Notes: generated by a model from the sequence alone, not told the origin. A stretch of DNA of 64,000 bases from Nocardia africana NBRC 100379 (GCF_001612635.1 NZ_BDAV01000008.1:1-64000); one strand, 5' to 3'. Positions 44,491 through 54,223 are shown, counted from the first letter of the stretch. Numbers and translations: made by a program.

Positions 44491-45342
44491 TCAGTGCCCG
44501 GCGACGAAGCCGGCGACGAGCCGGTTGAACTCCTCGGCGTGCTCGATCATCGCCCAGTGCCCGCAGCGGTTGAGCAGCACCGCGCGGCTGTCGGGAATGT
44601 GCGCCAGCAGGAACAAGGTGTTCTCGTAGGAGACCACTCGATCGTCCTTGCCGTGAACGAGCAGTGTGGGAGCCGAGATCTCGCCCAGCCTCGAGCGATC
44701 GACCCACTCCGGGATCGGCGTACCGGCGGCCAATCCCGCCACATAGTTGCGCAGATGCTCGGGACGCGCCAGCGCCGCGTCGGAACGCGCCTCGACCAGC
44801 TCCGGGGTGGCGAAGCGCGCCTTGTCGAAGGTCATCACCTCCACCAGGCGACGCATATTTTCCGGGGAAGGATCCTGGTACGCCGCGATCAGGACCTTCA
44901 GCCCTTCGGAGGGGCCGTCGCCGGCGCCGAACAGGGTCGGCATCTTGCCGATCGGCGGGCCCATGGTGATCAGATGGCTGACCCGTTCGGGATGGTGGAT
45001 CGCCAGCCGCAGCGACGTGTGACCACCCATCGAATTGCCGACGAAGGCCGCCTTCTCGATCCCGACCGCGTCCAGGAATTGCACCGCCGCGCCGAGGTGG
45101 TCGAGCCGGTCGATAGTGACCGCGTCCGATTCGCCCCAACCGGGCATATCGACGGCGTAGACGTGGAACCGTTCGGCCAGTCCGGGGATGTTGCCGGCGA
45201 AGTTGGACCAGCCGGTGGCCCCGGGACCGCTGCCGTGCAGGAGCACGATCGGCTGCGCGTCGGCGGGTCCGGCCTCGTAGTAGCGCAGTGTCCAATCGGG
45301 GGTGGCGACCGTGCGGGCCGCCGACTCCTGTGTGATCGTCAT
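44491..45342 (-). CDS. mhpC: meta-cleavage product C-C hydrolase (alpha/beta fold)
   Basis: The 283-residue hydrolase has the oxyanion motif HGSGPGATGWSNF, nucleophile Ser104 in VGNSMGG, acid Asp233/234 in HGKDDRVV and His262 in RCGHWAM. This is the BphD/MhpC pattern. It hydrolyses the ring-opened vinylogous diketone to 2-hydroxypentadienoate plus an acid (succinate if the substrate is a phenylpropionate). Its ATG overlaps the dioxygenase stop. The specific symbol is assigned by family and context. Confidence 0.9.
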   Translation of the reverse strand: MTITQESAARTVATPDWTLRYYEAGPADAQPIVLLHGSGPGATGWSNFAGNIPGLAERFHVYAVDMPGWGESDAVTIDRLDHLGAAVQFLDAVGIEKAAFVGNSMGGHTSLRLAIHHPERVSHLITMGPPIGKMPTLFGAGDGPSEGLKVLIAAYQDPSPENMRRLVEVMTFDKARFATPELVEARSDAALARPEHLRNYVAGLAAGTPIPEWVDRSRLGEISAPTLLVHGKDDRVVSYENTLFLLAHIPDSRAVLLNRCGHWAMIEHAEEFNRLVAGFVAGH

Positions 45343-46286
45343 CAGTGGGTCGTCTCCTCGTGTGCGATATTCGTGAACGGCGCCCGGCCGAGCAGATCGT
45401 GGACCGTCTCGGGCGCGCGATGACCCCAGCTGTGCAGCCGGTCGAGGGTGCGCACCTGCCAGGTGTCGTCGTCGATGAGCAGTCCGCCCCAGCCGTATTC
45501 GATCGAGAAACCCGACGGCGTGCGGACGTAGAAACTGAACATGTTGTCGTTCGGGTGCATCCCCAGCGTCATCTCGAACGGCTGCGCGGCGTCGAGGCAG
45601 CGGTCGTAGGCCGTACCCACGTCGCGAATGTCGCTGACCTCGATCATGAAGTGGTGGGTGCGTTTCGGATGCGGCATCTCACCGAACGCGACCGAATGAT
45701 GACGCGGATTGCAGTGCAGGAAGATCAGGTCGGCGAAGACGCCGGGGGCCAGTTCCTCGACGATGGTGTCGCTGACGCGGAAGCCGAGCAGCCCCTCGTA
45801 GAAGGCCATGTAGTCCGCCCGGGCCACGCCGCGGGCGAGCAATACCTGATGGCCGGCGCCGCCGGTGCCGGTGACGAACGAGCCGAGCAGCACCTCGGAT
45901 CGGAACGGCGTCGGCGCGTCGGCGAATCCGGTGACCAGTTCGATGCGGTTGCCCATCGGATCGGTGGTCAGCACGATCCGGTCGACATGGCGGGAATCGG
46001 CAAGTGCGGCATCGCCTTCGGTGACCTGCGCACCGGCCGCCCGCAGCGTCGCCGCGAGCCGGTCGAGCGACTCCTCCGAGTCGACCTCGTACCCCGAGGC
46101 GACCAGATCGTCGGCGGGGCCGCGCTGAATGCGCCAGCGGAAGGCCCGCTCATCGGTGCGCAGGACGAGACGGTCGGCGTCCTCGTCGGCGAGTTGCATA
46201 CCGAGCAGATCGCAGGCGAAATGCCGCCAGGCGGCGAGATCACTCGCCTCGTAGACGACGTAGGCGAGTTCTTTCACTCCGGACAT
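45342..46286 (-). CDS. type I extradiol (catechol 2,3-) dioxygenase
   Basis: The 314-residue protein has two vicinal-oxygen-chelate modules; the C-terminal one carries the Fe(II) ligands and acid/base residues (GHQVLLARGVARAD, KRTHHFMIEVSD, FSFYVRTPSGFSIEYGWGG with the Glu ligand in SIEYG). It opens a catecholic ring next to the diol. E. coli MhpB is the unrelated LigB type, so this cluster is closer in plan to Rhodococcus hpp or biphenyl-type pathways. ATG 46286 has AGGAG eight bases upstream, and the gene overlaps the hydroxylase end by 47 bp. Confidence 0.9.
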   Translation of the reverse strand: MSGVKELAYVVYEASDLAAWRHFACDLLGMQLADEDADRLVLRTDERAFRWRIQRGPADDLVASGYEVDSEESLDRLAATLRAAGAQVTEGDAALADSRHVDRIVLTTDPMGNRIELVTGFADAPTPFRSEVLLGSFVTGTGGAGHQVLLARGVARADYMAFYEGLLGFRVSDTIVEELAPGVFADLIFLHCNPRHHSVAFGEMPHPKRTHHFMIEVSDIRDVGTAYDRCLDAAQPFEMTLGMHPNDNMFSFYVRTPSGFSIEYGWGGLLIDDDTWQVRTLDRLHSWGHRAPETVHDLLGRAPFTNIAHEETTH

Positions 46287-47862
46287 GGTGAATGCTCCTG
46301 ATACGGGCGGGTTTTCGGCAGGTGGGTGCGGCGAGGCCGTGCACGTCGTCGGCCGCCACGAAGCGATCGGGACGCAGCGCGACGGCACGGCTGCCGTACC
46401 GCCGCAGCCATGGGCCCAGGACGTCGTCGAGGTCGACCAGATCGTCGCGGCCGCGGGTGTGGACGGTGCGCGGGCGCACCGCGACGTAGCGGGCGCCGAG
46501 TGCATCCCAGCCGGCCTTCTCCTCGGGGGTGAGCAGGCCGGCCGGGTCGAGATCGTCGCCGAGCAGTACGAATCCGTCGCCGAGCAGGTCGTCGAGCCGG
46601 GTCATACGCCCGGCCGTATCGCCGACGATCGGCTGGGGCACCATCCGGCCGATGATGCTGGCGTCGGCGATCTCGCCCCGGAGCCATCCGGCGGTCAGGG
46701 TGGGCGGGGCGGTCAGGGGCGGTTCGTGCGGGGTGACCAGGCCCTCGGGGACGGCGTTCATCGCATCGATCTCCGCCTGGGTGGCCTCCTGTTTGATGAC
46801 CCGGCCCAACTGCACGGCCAGATTCGTATAGGACGCCGCGTTGGGCCGGCGCTCGGCCTCGTACGTCGCCAGCCAGGCCTCCGGCAGCGCGCCGCGCAGC
46901 ACCCGGCCGAGCTTCCAGCCCAGGTTGTGCGCGTCGCGCATCCCTGTCTGCATGCCGGCCCCCGCCCAGGGCGGCATCAGATGCGCCGCATCGCCCACCA
47001 GGAAGATCCGGCCGTTGCGCCAGGTGTCGGCCATCCGGACGTGGTGGCGGTAGAACGCGTATCGGTGGATGTCGACGTCGTCCGCGGTGACCCCGATCGC
47101 CTCGAGCAGCGGCCAGACCTCGGCCGCGGTCGGGAAGTCCGCCTCGGCCTCCCCGTGCATGAGGGGCAGCTCCCAGCGGTGATTGCCACCCGAGAGCGCG
47201 ATGTCGACCACCGGGCGCTTGCGGTCGGTCCAGAAGGTGAGCACGTCACGGTCGGGCCACCAGCGCCGCACCGCGCAGTCGACGACGATCCAGAGCGTCT
47301 CGGCGGTGTCGCCGTCCAGATTCGCGCCGATCCAGCCGCGCGTGCGCGAGGAGCCGCCGTCGGCGCCGATGGCGTAGCGAACGCGGCAGGTGCGGGACTG
47401 CCCGGTCTCGGGATCGGTGGTCGTGACGGTCACGCCCGTCTCTTCCTGGTCGATGCCGGTCACCTCCGCGCCGTACCGGACCGACAACAGATCGCCGTAT
47501 TCTGCTCCGGCCGAACGCAATTCGGCCTCCATCGTCGGCTGGTAGATGTTGTAGAACCGCGATCGGGACCCGAGCGTGCTCGGCGGATGTTCGATCCGCA
47601 TGACCTCCTCGCCGCCGTAGGTGACCCAGCGCAGCATTCGCTGCGGGTCGATCACCTTCTCGATCCGCTCGTCGATGCCGAGACTCTGGAAGATGCGCAT
47701 CGTCCAGTCGTTGACCGTGACGGCGCGGGCGCGCGGGTAGATGTCGCGGTCGCGCTCGAAGGCCACGACCGAGGCGCCCTGCCGGGCGAGGGTGAGCGCG
47801 GCGATGACGCCGGACGGGCCGTATCCGATGATCGCGACGTCGGCGTCGAAATCCTGACTCAT
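46240..47862 (-). CDS. mhpA: FAD-dependent aromatic hydroxylase, MhpA type
   Basis: The 540-residue PHBH-family monooxygenase has the FAD motif IIGYGPSGVIAALTLARQG, the DG motif IGADGGSSRTRGWIG, and VGDAAHLMPPWAGAGMQTGM plus RDAHNLGWKL for the second flavin region. MhpA-type enzymes hydroxylate 3-(3-hydroxyphenyl)propionate to the 2,3-diol. The final 16 codons overlap the dioxygenase gene and read as Arg-rich sequence, so the true C terminus is unconserved. ATG 47862 follows GGGAG. Substrate assignment is by analogy. Confidence 0.85.
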   Translation of the reverse strand: MSQDFDADVAIIGYGPSGVIAALTLARQGASVVAFERDRDIYPRARAVTVNDWTMRIFQSLGIDERIEKVIDPQRMLRWVTYGGEEVMRIEHPPSTLGSRSRFYNIYQPTMEAELRSAGAEYGDLLSVRYGAEVTGIDQEETGVTVTTTDPETGQSRTCRVRYAIGADGGSSRTRGWIGANLDGDTAETLWIVVDCAVRRWWPDRDVLTFWTDRKRPVVDIALSGGNHRWELPLMHGEAEADFPTAAEVWPLLEAIGVTADDVDIHRYAFYRHHVRMADTWRNGRIFLVGDAAHLMPPWAGAGMQTGMRDAHNLGWKLGRVLRGALPEAWLATYEAERRPNAASYTNLAVQLGRVIKQEATQAEIDAMNAVPEGLVTPHEPPLTAPPTLTAGWLRGEIADASIIGRMVPQPIVGDTAGRMTRLDDLLGDGFVLLGDDLDPAGLLTPEEKAGWDALGARYVAVRPRTVHTRGRDDLVDLDDVLGPWLRRYGSRAVALRPDRFVAADDVHGLAAPTCRKPARIRSIHHVRSERTRLRRLRGE

Positions 47863-47895
47863 GGGGTCTCCCGGTATCGCCGATCGGACACTTTC

Positions 47896-47937
47896 GGACC
47901 GATCGTTCCATTCCTTGCAGCCAGCGTCACATGTGAC
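47896..47937. promoter_or_regulatory. two palindromes in hydroxylase/TetR divergent promoter
   Basis: Site 1, GGACCGATCGTTCC at 47896-47909, is a 14-bp palindrome with one mismatched pair. Site 2, GTCACATGTGAC at 47926-47937, is perfect. Both lie in the 160-bp gap between the divergent hydroxylase and TetR genes and are typical TetR-operator sizes. Confidence 0.55.
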
Positions 47938-48022
47938 CGCGGACACTGCCAGCGGATTCCGCAGCGCAGAACGGGCCCGCGCAGCGGCACTCGCTCGGAG
48001 ACGTGCTTTTAGGCTGGCGCGC

Positions 48023-48688
48023 ATGGAGTCCACGCACCCTCGCGCCCCGATCGCCCCACCGGCCGGCAATCGGCGCGGGCGCCGTTCGCGGGCGGAGATC
48101 CTCGACGCGGCGTCCCGCCTGATGGCCGAACGCGGGTACGCCGCCACCACCATCTCGGTATTGAGCGCGGAGACCGGACTACCGAAGAGCGCGATCTACC
48201 ACCACTTCCACTCCAAGAGCGGCCTGCTGTCGGCGGTGATGGCACACGGCGCCTACGACTTCTACCGCGCGATGGCCCAGGCGCAGGCGACACCTCCGAA
48301 CGGCGGCACCGCCCGCGAGCGGCTGGGCTGGTTCCTCCAGCGCACCGAGGAGGTATTCCTGTCCAAGGCCGATTTCCTGCGGCTGCACCTGATCCTGCTC
48401 ATGAGCGCCGAGGCGGCCGACGCCGAGGTGGGCGCGATGATCGAGCAGGTCCGCACGGACGGGCGCAGACATATGAATCGCATGATCGCCCAGTCGTTCG
48501 TCGCCGAGGGGCCCGCCATCGCACAGGCGGTCGCGGACGAACTGGACTACTTCGGCATGGCGGGCTTCGACGGCGCCTTCATCGCCTGGCAGGCCGACCC
48601 CGCACGCGGCCTCACCGGGCAGCTCGCACAGCTCGCCGACGCCCTCGCCGCGCTGGGTGCGCGGATCGTCGCTACCCGGCGCGGCTGA
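48023..48688 (+). CDS. TetR-family transcriptional regulator
   Basis: The 221-residue protein has the TetR helix-turn-helix (RSRAEILDAASRLMAERGYA, ISVLSAETGLPKSAIYHHF) at residues about 22-70 and an all-helical ligand domain. It is divergent from the hydroxylase-dioxygenase-hydrolase operon and probably represses it, releasing on binding an aromatic acid, its CoA ester or a metabolite. It is convergent with the second IclR gene (12-bp gap). Confidence 0.88.
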   Translation: MESTHPRAPIAPPAGNRRGRRSRAEILDAASRLMAERGYAATTISVLSAETGLPKSAIYHHFHSKSGLLSAVMAHGAYDFYRAMAQAQATPPNGGTARERLGWFLQRTEEVFLSKADFLRLHLILLMSAEAADAEVGAMIEQVRTDGRRHMNRMIAQSFVAEGPAIAQAVADELDYFGMAGFDGAFIAWQADPARGLTGQLAQLADALAALGARIVATRRG

Positions 48689-48700
48689 TATCGGCCGCTG

Positions 48701-49477
48701 TCACGACAATTCGCGTCCCAGCGCCGCGGCCGCGGAGCGAAGCGCGGCGACATACCGCGGCAGCGACCGCTTCTCGTATCGGACACTCGGCATCGAGACC
48801 GACAACGCCGCGACAGCGGCGCCACTGCCGTCGCGCACCGCCACCCCCACCGCCACCACGCCCCGTTCGGAGCGGCCGTCGTTGACCGCGAATTCGTTGT
48901 GGCGGATCTTCGCCAGCTCGGCATTCAGTTGCCCCAGGTCGGGTGGTGGCTCGGGCCGTTCGGTGAAGCGTTCGGGCGCATAGAGCGCCGCGATCTCGGA
49001 CGACGGCAGCTCGGCGAGCAGCACCAGCCCGCCGGAGGTGCGCTGCGCGGGAAAGACCATCCCCTCCCGGCTGCCCACCCGCAGCGCCTGACCGCATTCG
49101 ACACTGGCGACGAATCGGACGGTATCGGCGGTCTGGACGGTCAGGTTGGCGGACTCGCCGAGTTGATCGACGAGCCGACGCAGCTGCGGCAGCGCGGCCG
49201 TGCGCAGCCGGGAGGCCGCCGACCGGGAATGCGCGGCGAGCTCGAGCAGCGGACCGACGCGGTAGGCCCGATCGGAGTCCTGCACCGCGAAGTCGCGATA
49301 CACCAGCATCTGCAGTAGCCGGTGCGCGGTCGAGGGGGCCACCCCGATCCGTTCCGCCACCTGCGAGACGGTCAGGGCCCCCTCCAACTGCAACATGGCG
49401 GCGATGCGGAGCGCGTTGTCGACGCTGGTGATGGCGTAGGCCGGCGGCGCCTTGAACGGCTGGCCCACGTCGACCAC
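48701..49477 (-). CDS. second IclR-family regulator of the aromatic cluster
   Basis: The 258-residue IclR protein has a winged helix (GALTVSQVAERIGVAPSTAH) and an effector domain (GESANLTVQTADTVRFVASV, SREGMVFPAQRTSGG). It starts at GTG 49477, six bases from a perfect inverted repeat. It may regulate the upper operon, or itself. Convergent orientation with the TetR gene leaves its target ambiguous. Confidence 0.87.
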   Translation of the reverse strand: MVDVGQPFKAPPAYAITSVDNALRIAAMLQLEGALTVSQVAERIGVAPSTAHRLLQMLVYRDFAVQDSDRAYRVGPLLELAAHSRSAASRLRTAALPQLRRLVDQLGESANLTVQTADTVRFVASVECGQALRVGSREGMVFPAQRTSGGLVLLAELPSSEIAALYAPERFTERPEPPPDLGQLNAELAKIRHNEFAVNDGRSERGVVAVGVAVRDGSGAAVAALSVSMPSVRYEKRSLPRYVAALRSAAAALGRELS

Positions 49478-49482
49478 CTCAC

Positions 49483-49497
49483 TTCTGTACAGCAGAA
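49483..49497. promoter_or_regulatory. inverted repeat at the second IclR promoter
   Basis: TTCTG-TACAG-CAGAA is a perfect repeat with a 5-base spacer, six bases upstream of the IclR start, consistent with an autoregulatory IclR site. Confidence 0.5.
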
Positions 49498-49600
49498 AAA
49501 CGTGTTCTCCAGATCGGAACGACCTCCACGATAGCCGCCGGGCGCAGCCGGGCGGTCGGTAAGTGCGAACCCGGGCGGCGGACCATGAACCGATCGGCGA

Positions 49601-52600
49601 TCAATGCGATGGCGCACCCACCATTTCGGCTGCTTCCAGGGCGTATTCGTGCCGCCCCGGGCCGAGAGCGAGCTGTTCCGGCTCGTCCGACCGTTCCGGC
49701 TCGTCCGACCGGCCCGAGGGCAGGAGGGCGCCGGCGGCGGTCGCGGTCGCGGCCGAGGCGAGCGCGGTGGCCCAGCCGACCGGCCCGAGGGGACGGCAAC
49801 CGAAGTACGTCGACAGTCCGGGTGTCATCACGACCGTGCCCAGGAAGGCCGCACTGCCGGCCGCGGTGAGCCACACCTGGGGGCTGTGGCGCGCGGCCAG
49901 AACGGTCTGCCCGAGCTGGGTGCCCACCAACGCCACCAGGGCGACGGTCGCCGCCCGGCGCTCGGTACCCGTCCAGCGGGCGATCGACCACGCCACGGTC
50001 GAGGCGGCCGCGGTGGTGGAGCCGCGGATCACGATCGTGCGCCGCAGATCCGCCGCGATATCGGTGGGCGGCCGGGCGGCGAGCTGGGCGGCGAGCAGAT
50101 CGGCGCGCTCCTGGTGGCCGGTCGGCTCCTCGTCGCCGGACTGTTCGGTCGCCAGCGCGACGGCCATCGCCGGGAACATGTCGGTGAGCATGTTGACCAG
50201 CAGGAATTGCCTGGTGCCCAGCGGGGCCCGCCCCGCCAGCGCGGTGCCGAGGACCGTGAACGCGACCTCACCGGCGTTACCGCCGACCAGGATGCCGACC
50301 GCATCGCTGACGCGCCGCCACATGCCGCGGCCCTCGATCAGCGCATGCAACAGCACCAGCGGGTCGGGATCGGTCAGCACCAGATCGGCGGCATTGCGGG
50401 CGGCGGTCGACCCCTGTGCGGTGAGCCCGATGCCGACATCGGCGGTGCGGATCGCGGCCGCGTCGTTGCCGCCGTCCCCGGCCATGGCGACCACCTCGCC
50501 GCGCCGCTGCAACGTGGTGACGATGCGAACCTTCTGCTGCGGGCTGACGCGGGCGAAGACGCTGCTGCGCGCGATTAGCTCCGACTGGGCGGCATCGTCG
50601 AGTTCGGCCAGATCGCTTCCCGTCACGACCGGATCGGCGGCGATGCCCAGATCGGCGGCGATGGCGGCGGCGGTGACCGGATGGTCGCCGGTGATCATCC
50701 GCACGCGAATGTCGTTGCGCTGCAACGCGCCGACGAGCGGACGCGCCTGCGGACGCGCGGTGTCGGCGAGCCCGATGAAGCCGAGCAGGGTGAGTTTCTC
50801 GACCGCGCTCACCACATCGCCCGGTGCCGCGGACAGATCCCGCCGGGCGACGACCAGCACGCGCAGCCCGCGCTCGGCCATCCGATGAATCATCCGGTCG
50901 GCGGCGCGGCGATGATCGGCGGACATCGGTTCGTCGCGATCGGCGCCGTCGTGCCGGGTCCGGATCGCGGTGCAGCGGGCGAGCACGATCTCCGGGGCCC
51001 CCTTCACGATCAGCCGCCAGTGCCGCCTCCGCGTCTGCCCCAGCGTCGCGGCGTATCCGCGATTCGATTCGAAGGGCAGTTCCTCGATCGTGTCCCAGCG
51101 CTCGTCCGAGCCGAGCTGCTCGGCGGCGTCGAGCACCGCCTGATCGGTGGCGTGCACGACCGGGCCCTCGGCGGGATCGGGGCAGGCATGGGCCGCGGCC
51201 CGCAGCAATCGGCGGGCGCGCGGGTCGTCGTCCTCCGGCGACCACTGGTGATCGAGGTCGGCCAGAGTGGTCAGCCGCAGGCGGCCGAAGGTGAGCGTCC
51301 CGGTCTTGTCGAAGCAGATGGTGTTCACCCGGCCCAGGGCCTCCACCGTCCGGCTGGCCCGGACCAGCAGGCCGTGGCGCGACAGGCGCCGGGCGACGGC
51401 CAGCTGCGCCACCGTCGCGACCAGCGGAAGTCCTTCCGGCACAGCGGCGGTCGCGACCGCCACCCCGTCTGCGATGGCCCCGCGAATGCGCTGTCCCCGC
51501 AACCATCCCAGCGCCGTGACCAGCGAACCGCCGCCGAGTGTCAGCGGCAGCGCCTGATCGCTGAGCGCACGCAACTGCGCCTGCACACCGCCCAGGCGTG
51601 GCGGCACGGCGACGGCGGCGGCGCGATTGGTTTCGGTATCGGATCCCACCGCGACGACCACGGCCACCGCGGCGCCGTTGACGATCGTGCTGCCCTCGTA
51701 CACCATGCAGCGCCGCTGGTTGAGATCCGCACCGGGAGTGGCGGGGCTGTCCTTGGGCACCGTGACCGATTCGCCGGTCAGGGCCGATTCGTCGACCTCC
51801 AGATCTTCGGCTCGCAGCAGCCGCGCATCCGCCGGAACGACGTCGCCGGTGCGCAGCGCGATCACGTCACCGACCGCCAGTGCCGTACCGGGCACCGATT
51901 CGCTGGGCGGTTCGGGATCGTGGTCGAGTACGGCACGATCGACGCGGCGACCGGTGATGCGCTCGTGCGCGATCAGATCACGCAGCGCGTTCTCGGCACG
52001 TTGCCGCTGCAATGCCGACACCACCGCGTTGACCCCCACCACGCCGGCCACCAGCGCGGCGTCGCCGGGCGAGCCCAGCACGGCCGAGGCCGCGGCGCCG
52101 ACACCGAGAATGGGAGTGAGCGGATCGGCCAGCTCGCGGCGCACGGTGCCGAAAAAGCGCGTCACCGGGGACAGCTGGGCGGGAATGCGGGTCAACGGCG
52201 TGATCCACGACCGCGCGGGAGGTAGCTCGTCGCGTTCGGGTTCCGGCAACCGCGTCAGCACCTCGTCGGGTTCGAGACTGTGCCAGGGAACCAGCGGTGC
52301 GCCCGACTCCGGGAGCGCGCCGCGCGCGGCCTGCACGCCCACCCACACGCCCTGCAACAACCCGCTGGCCTGCGCCGCGGTCACCGGCCACACGTCGCGA
52401 GAGCGGCCCGCGGCCAGCAGCAGGCCCGCGAGCGAGCACGCCGACAGTGCGAGGACGCGGCCGCGCTCGCTGACCTGGCGGGCGGGAGCCACCGTCAGCA
52501 GCACCCGCATCACCTGATCGAGATCGCCGCAGACCACATCCGCCGCCCACGGCATCGCCTCGACCTCGACGGCGCTGATCCGGCTCACGCCGATGGCCAC

Positions 52601-54223
52601 ATCCGCGCAGGTCAGATCGTCGGCGGCGTCGGTGGCGACCAGTCCCACCGCATGCCCGTCGGACTGCAACCGCCGCACCAGCTCCGCCGCCGGCCCCTCA
52701 CGTTCGACGAATTCGTCTGCCAGGGAACGCAATTCGATGGCATCGCGTTGTCCGCGCACCACCACCTTCAGGCCCGAGGCCCGGGCGGCGAGCATCAGTG
52801 TCCGCGCGCGTGGGTCGAGTTCGCGGCCGACCAGGACCCGGCCCACCACGTCCGTTCCGTCGCACACGTCGTACCAACCGGGAATCGAGTCGGCGGGGTT
52901 GCGGTCGGGATCCGGTCGAAGCCGGAGGTCGCCGGTATCGGCCGTCGCGGGTCCGCCCGCACCGGGACCCGACCACAACAGTCGCTGCGCGGCGTTCCAC
53001 ACCCGGGCCGTGGTCCAGTCGGATTTCTCGGCATCTCCCGGCGCGGTCTCGCGGGTTTCGACATCGAGTACCAGGCGTCCGCTTCCGTACAGCACGCCAC
53101 CGTCGATCACCAGGGCGCTCAACCGATCCAGCCGCCGCCACACCGACGGATCCATCGTCAGCACGCCGGACGCCGCCAGCAGTGACGACACCGTCGCCGC
53201 GAAACTCTCCCGGCTCGCCCGCGCGGCCTTCGGTGCGGCGAGCGACAAGGCGCGCCCGACAGACGACAGGCCCTGCCCGGCGGCGACGGCGGCGGCGCCG
53301 GCGGTCGCGGCGGCCGAGGCCTCGTCCGCGCACCGCTCGATAGGGCCGGGCGGCAGTTCGACCGGACGCTCCCGGCGTGGCGGGCACCGCAGGATGTCGC
53401 GGCCCCGGCGGTGACCGTGCTCGACCTCCCACAAGCGCCACCGAGCATGGCGCACACCGTGTTCGGTGACGGCGAGTGCCCGGTGCAGCGCATCGACGAG
53501 GACGTTCGCGGGGGTGTCACCGGCGGCCTGCGCGAGCGCGTTCGCGGTGGTGAGCAGCAGATCGGTGCGGGCCCGGCCGAGACGCTGTTCCAGCAGCCGG
53601 CGGATTCGCGGCTGCGAGTCGGCCAGCGCGACCAGCGACTGCAGCGTCTCCACGCCGTTGCGGCCGGGAATGGCCGCGCCGACGAAGGTGACACCGGCGG
53701 AGATCAGATCACCGGCCAGCGAAATCGCCGCCGACACAACGGGTTCCAGATCGGCGGGATGTTCCGCACTGGGGTCCCAGACGGTATCGGCGACGCCCAC
53801 GTCCTCCTCCGCCGCGGCGATCGCGTCCACCAGATCGGGCAGCACGGCATCGTCGCGCACCGCGGCGACCACATCCCCGGTCACCGCGTTCACTCGCGTC
53901 CAGTGCACACCCGGCAGCGAGCCCACCCGCCGGTGCACGGCCTCCGCGACCCGCTCGCTGCGCTCCGACTGCAGGCCCCGCACCTCCACGACCACACGAT
54001 CCTCGACGGCGGCGATTCGTCTCCCCTCCCGGCGCAGCGCCGGATTCAGCAACGACCGCACGTCCCGCTGCAATTGCGTGGCGATGTCGTCGGCCACCTC
54101 GGTCAGCCGCAGTGCGGTCCGGCCCGCCGACACCGCGCGCACGGGCAACCGCGCCGTGCCGCCGATGAGAGCCGTCCCGGTCCGGCCGGCCCCTGACACC
54201 ACATCGATCAACGCCTGAAACAC
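49601..54223 (-). CDS. ctpI: CtpI-like giant P-type ATPase
   Basis: The 1540-residue protein matches mycobacterial CtpI (about 1630 residues). The N-terminal 650 residues hold HMA-like and soluble pseudo-repeat segments. A complete P-type core follows: ALTGESVTV (actuator TGES), ICFDKTGTLTFGRL with phosphorylated Asp972, VKGAPEIVL, and MAGDGGNDAAAIRTADVGIGL (hinge). Transmembrane helices cluster near the core and at the C terminus. The ion is uncertain; metal and calcium roles have been proposed for the family. It is the sole gene of its transcript, with the pentapeptide gene 118 bp upstream. Confidence 0.9.
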   Translation of the reverse strand: MFQALIDVVSGAGRTGTALIGGTARLPVRAVSAGRTALRLTEVADDIATQLQRDVRSLLNPALRREGRRIAAVEDRVVVEVRGLQSERSERVAEAVHRRVGSLPGVHWTRVNAVTGDVVAAVRDDAVLPDLVDAIAAAEEDVGVADTVWDPSAEHPADLEPVVSAAISLAGDLISAGVTFVGAAIPGRNGVETLQSLVALADSQPRIRRLLEQRLGRARTDLLLTTANALAQAAGDTPANVLVDALHRALAVTEHGVRHARWRLWEVEHGHRRGRDILRCPPRRERPVELPPGPIERCADEASAAATAGAAAVAAGQGLSSVGRALSLAAPKAARASRESFAATVSSLLAASGVLTMDPSVWRRLDRLSALVIDGGVLYGSGRLVLDVETRETAPGDAEKSDWTTARVWNAAQRLLWSGPGAGGPATADTGDLRLRPDPDRNPADSIPGWYDVCDGTDVVGRVLVGRELDPRARTLMLAARASGLKVVVRGQRDAIELRSLADEFVEREGPAAELVRRLQSDGHAVGLVATDAADDLTCADVAIGVSRISAVEVEAMPWAADVVCGDLDQVMRVLLTVAPARQVSERGRVLALSACSLAGLLLAAGRSRDVWPVTAAQASGLLQGVWVGVQAARGALPESGAPLVPWHSLEPDEVLTRLPEPERDELPPARSWITPLTRIPAQLSPVTRFFGTVRRELADPLTPILGVGAAASAVLGSPGDAALVAGVVGVNAVVSALQRQRAENALRDLIAHERITGRRVDRAVLDHDPEPPSESVPGTALAVGDVIALRTGDVVPADARLLRAEDLEVDESALTGESVTVPKDSPATPGADLNQRRCMVYEGSTIVNGAAVAVVVAVGSDTETNRAAAVAVPPRLGGVQAQLRALSDQALPLTLGGGSLVTALGWLRGQRIRGAIADGVAVATAAVPEGLPLVATVAQLAVARRLSRHGLLVRASRTVEALGRVNTICFDKTGTLTFGRLRLTTLADLDHQWSPEDDDPRARRLLRAAAHACPDPAEGPVVHATDQAVLDAAEQLGSDERWDTIEELPFESNRGYAATLGQTRRRHWRLIVKGAPEIVLARCTAIRTRHDGADRDEPMSADHRRAADRMIHRMAERGLRVLVVARRDLSAAPGDVVSAVEKLTLLGFIGLADTARPQARPLVGALQRNDIRVRMITGDHPVTAAAIAADLGIAADPVVTGSDLAELDDAAQSELIARSSVFARVSPQQKVRIVTTLQRRGEVVAMAGDGGNDAAAIRTADVGIGLTAQGSTAARNAADLVLTDPDPLVLLHALIEGRGMWRRVSDAVGILVGGNAGEVAFTVLGTALAGRAPLGTRQFLLVNMLTDMFPAMAVALATEQSGDEEPTGHQERADLLAAQLAARPPTDIAADLRRTIVIRGSTTAAASTVAWSIARWTGTERRAATVALVALVGTQLGQTVLAARHSPQVWLTAAGSAAFLGTVVMTPGLSTYFGCRPLGPVGWATALASAATATAAGALLPSGRSDEPERSDEPEQLALGPGRHEYALEAAEMVGAPSH

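Noticed and set aside
43238..45295. 685-codon minus-strand open frame across the aldolase and hydrolase
   Set aside because: It crosses a strong terminator and is out of frame with the hydrolase; no domain visible.
45342..46286. Naming the dioxygenase mhpB
   Set aside because: MhpB is a LigB-type enzyme; this one has the two-module VOC fold.
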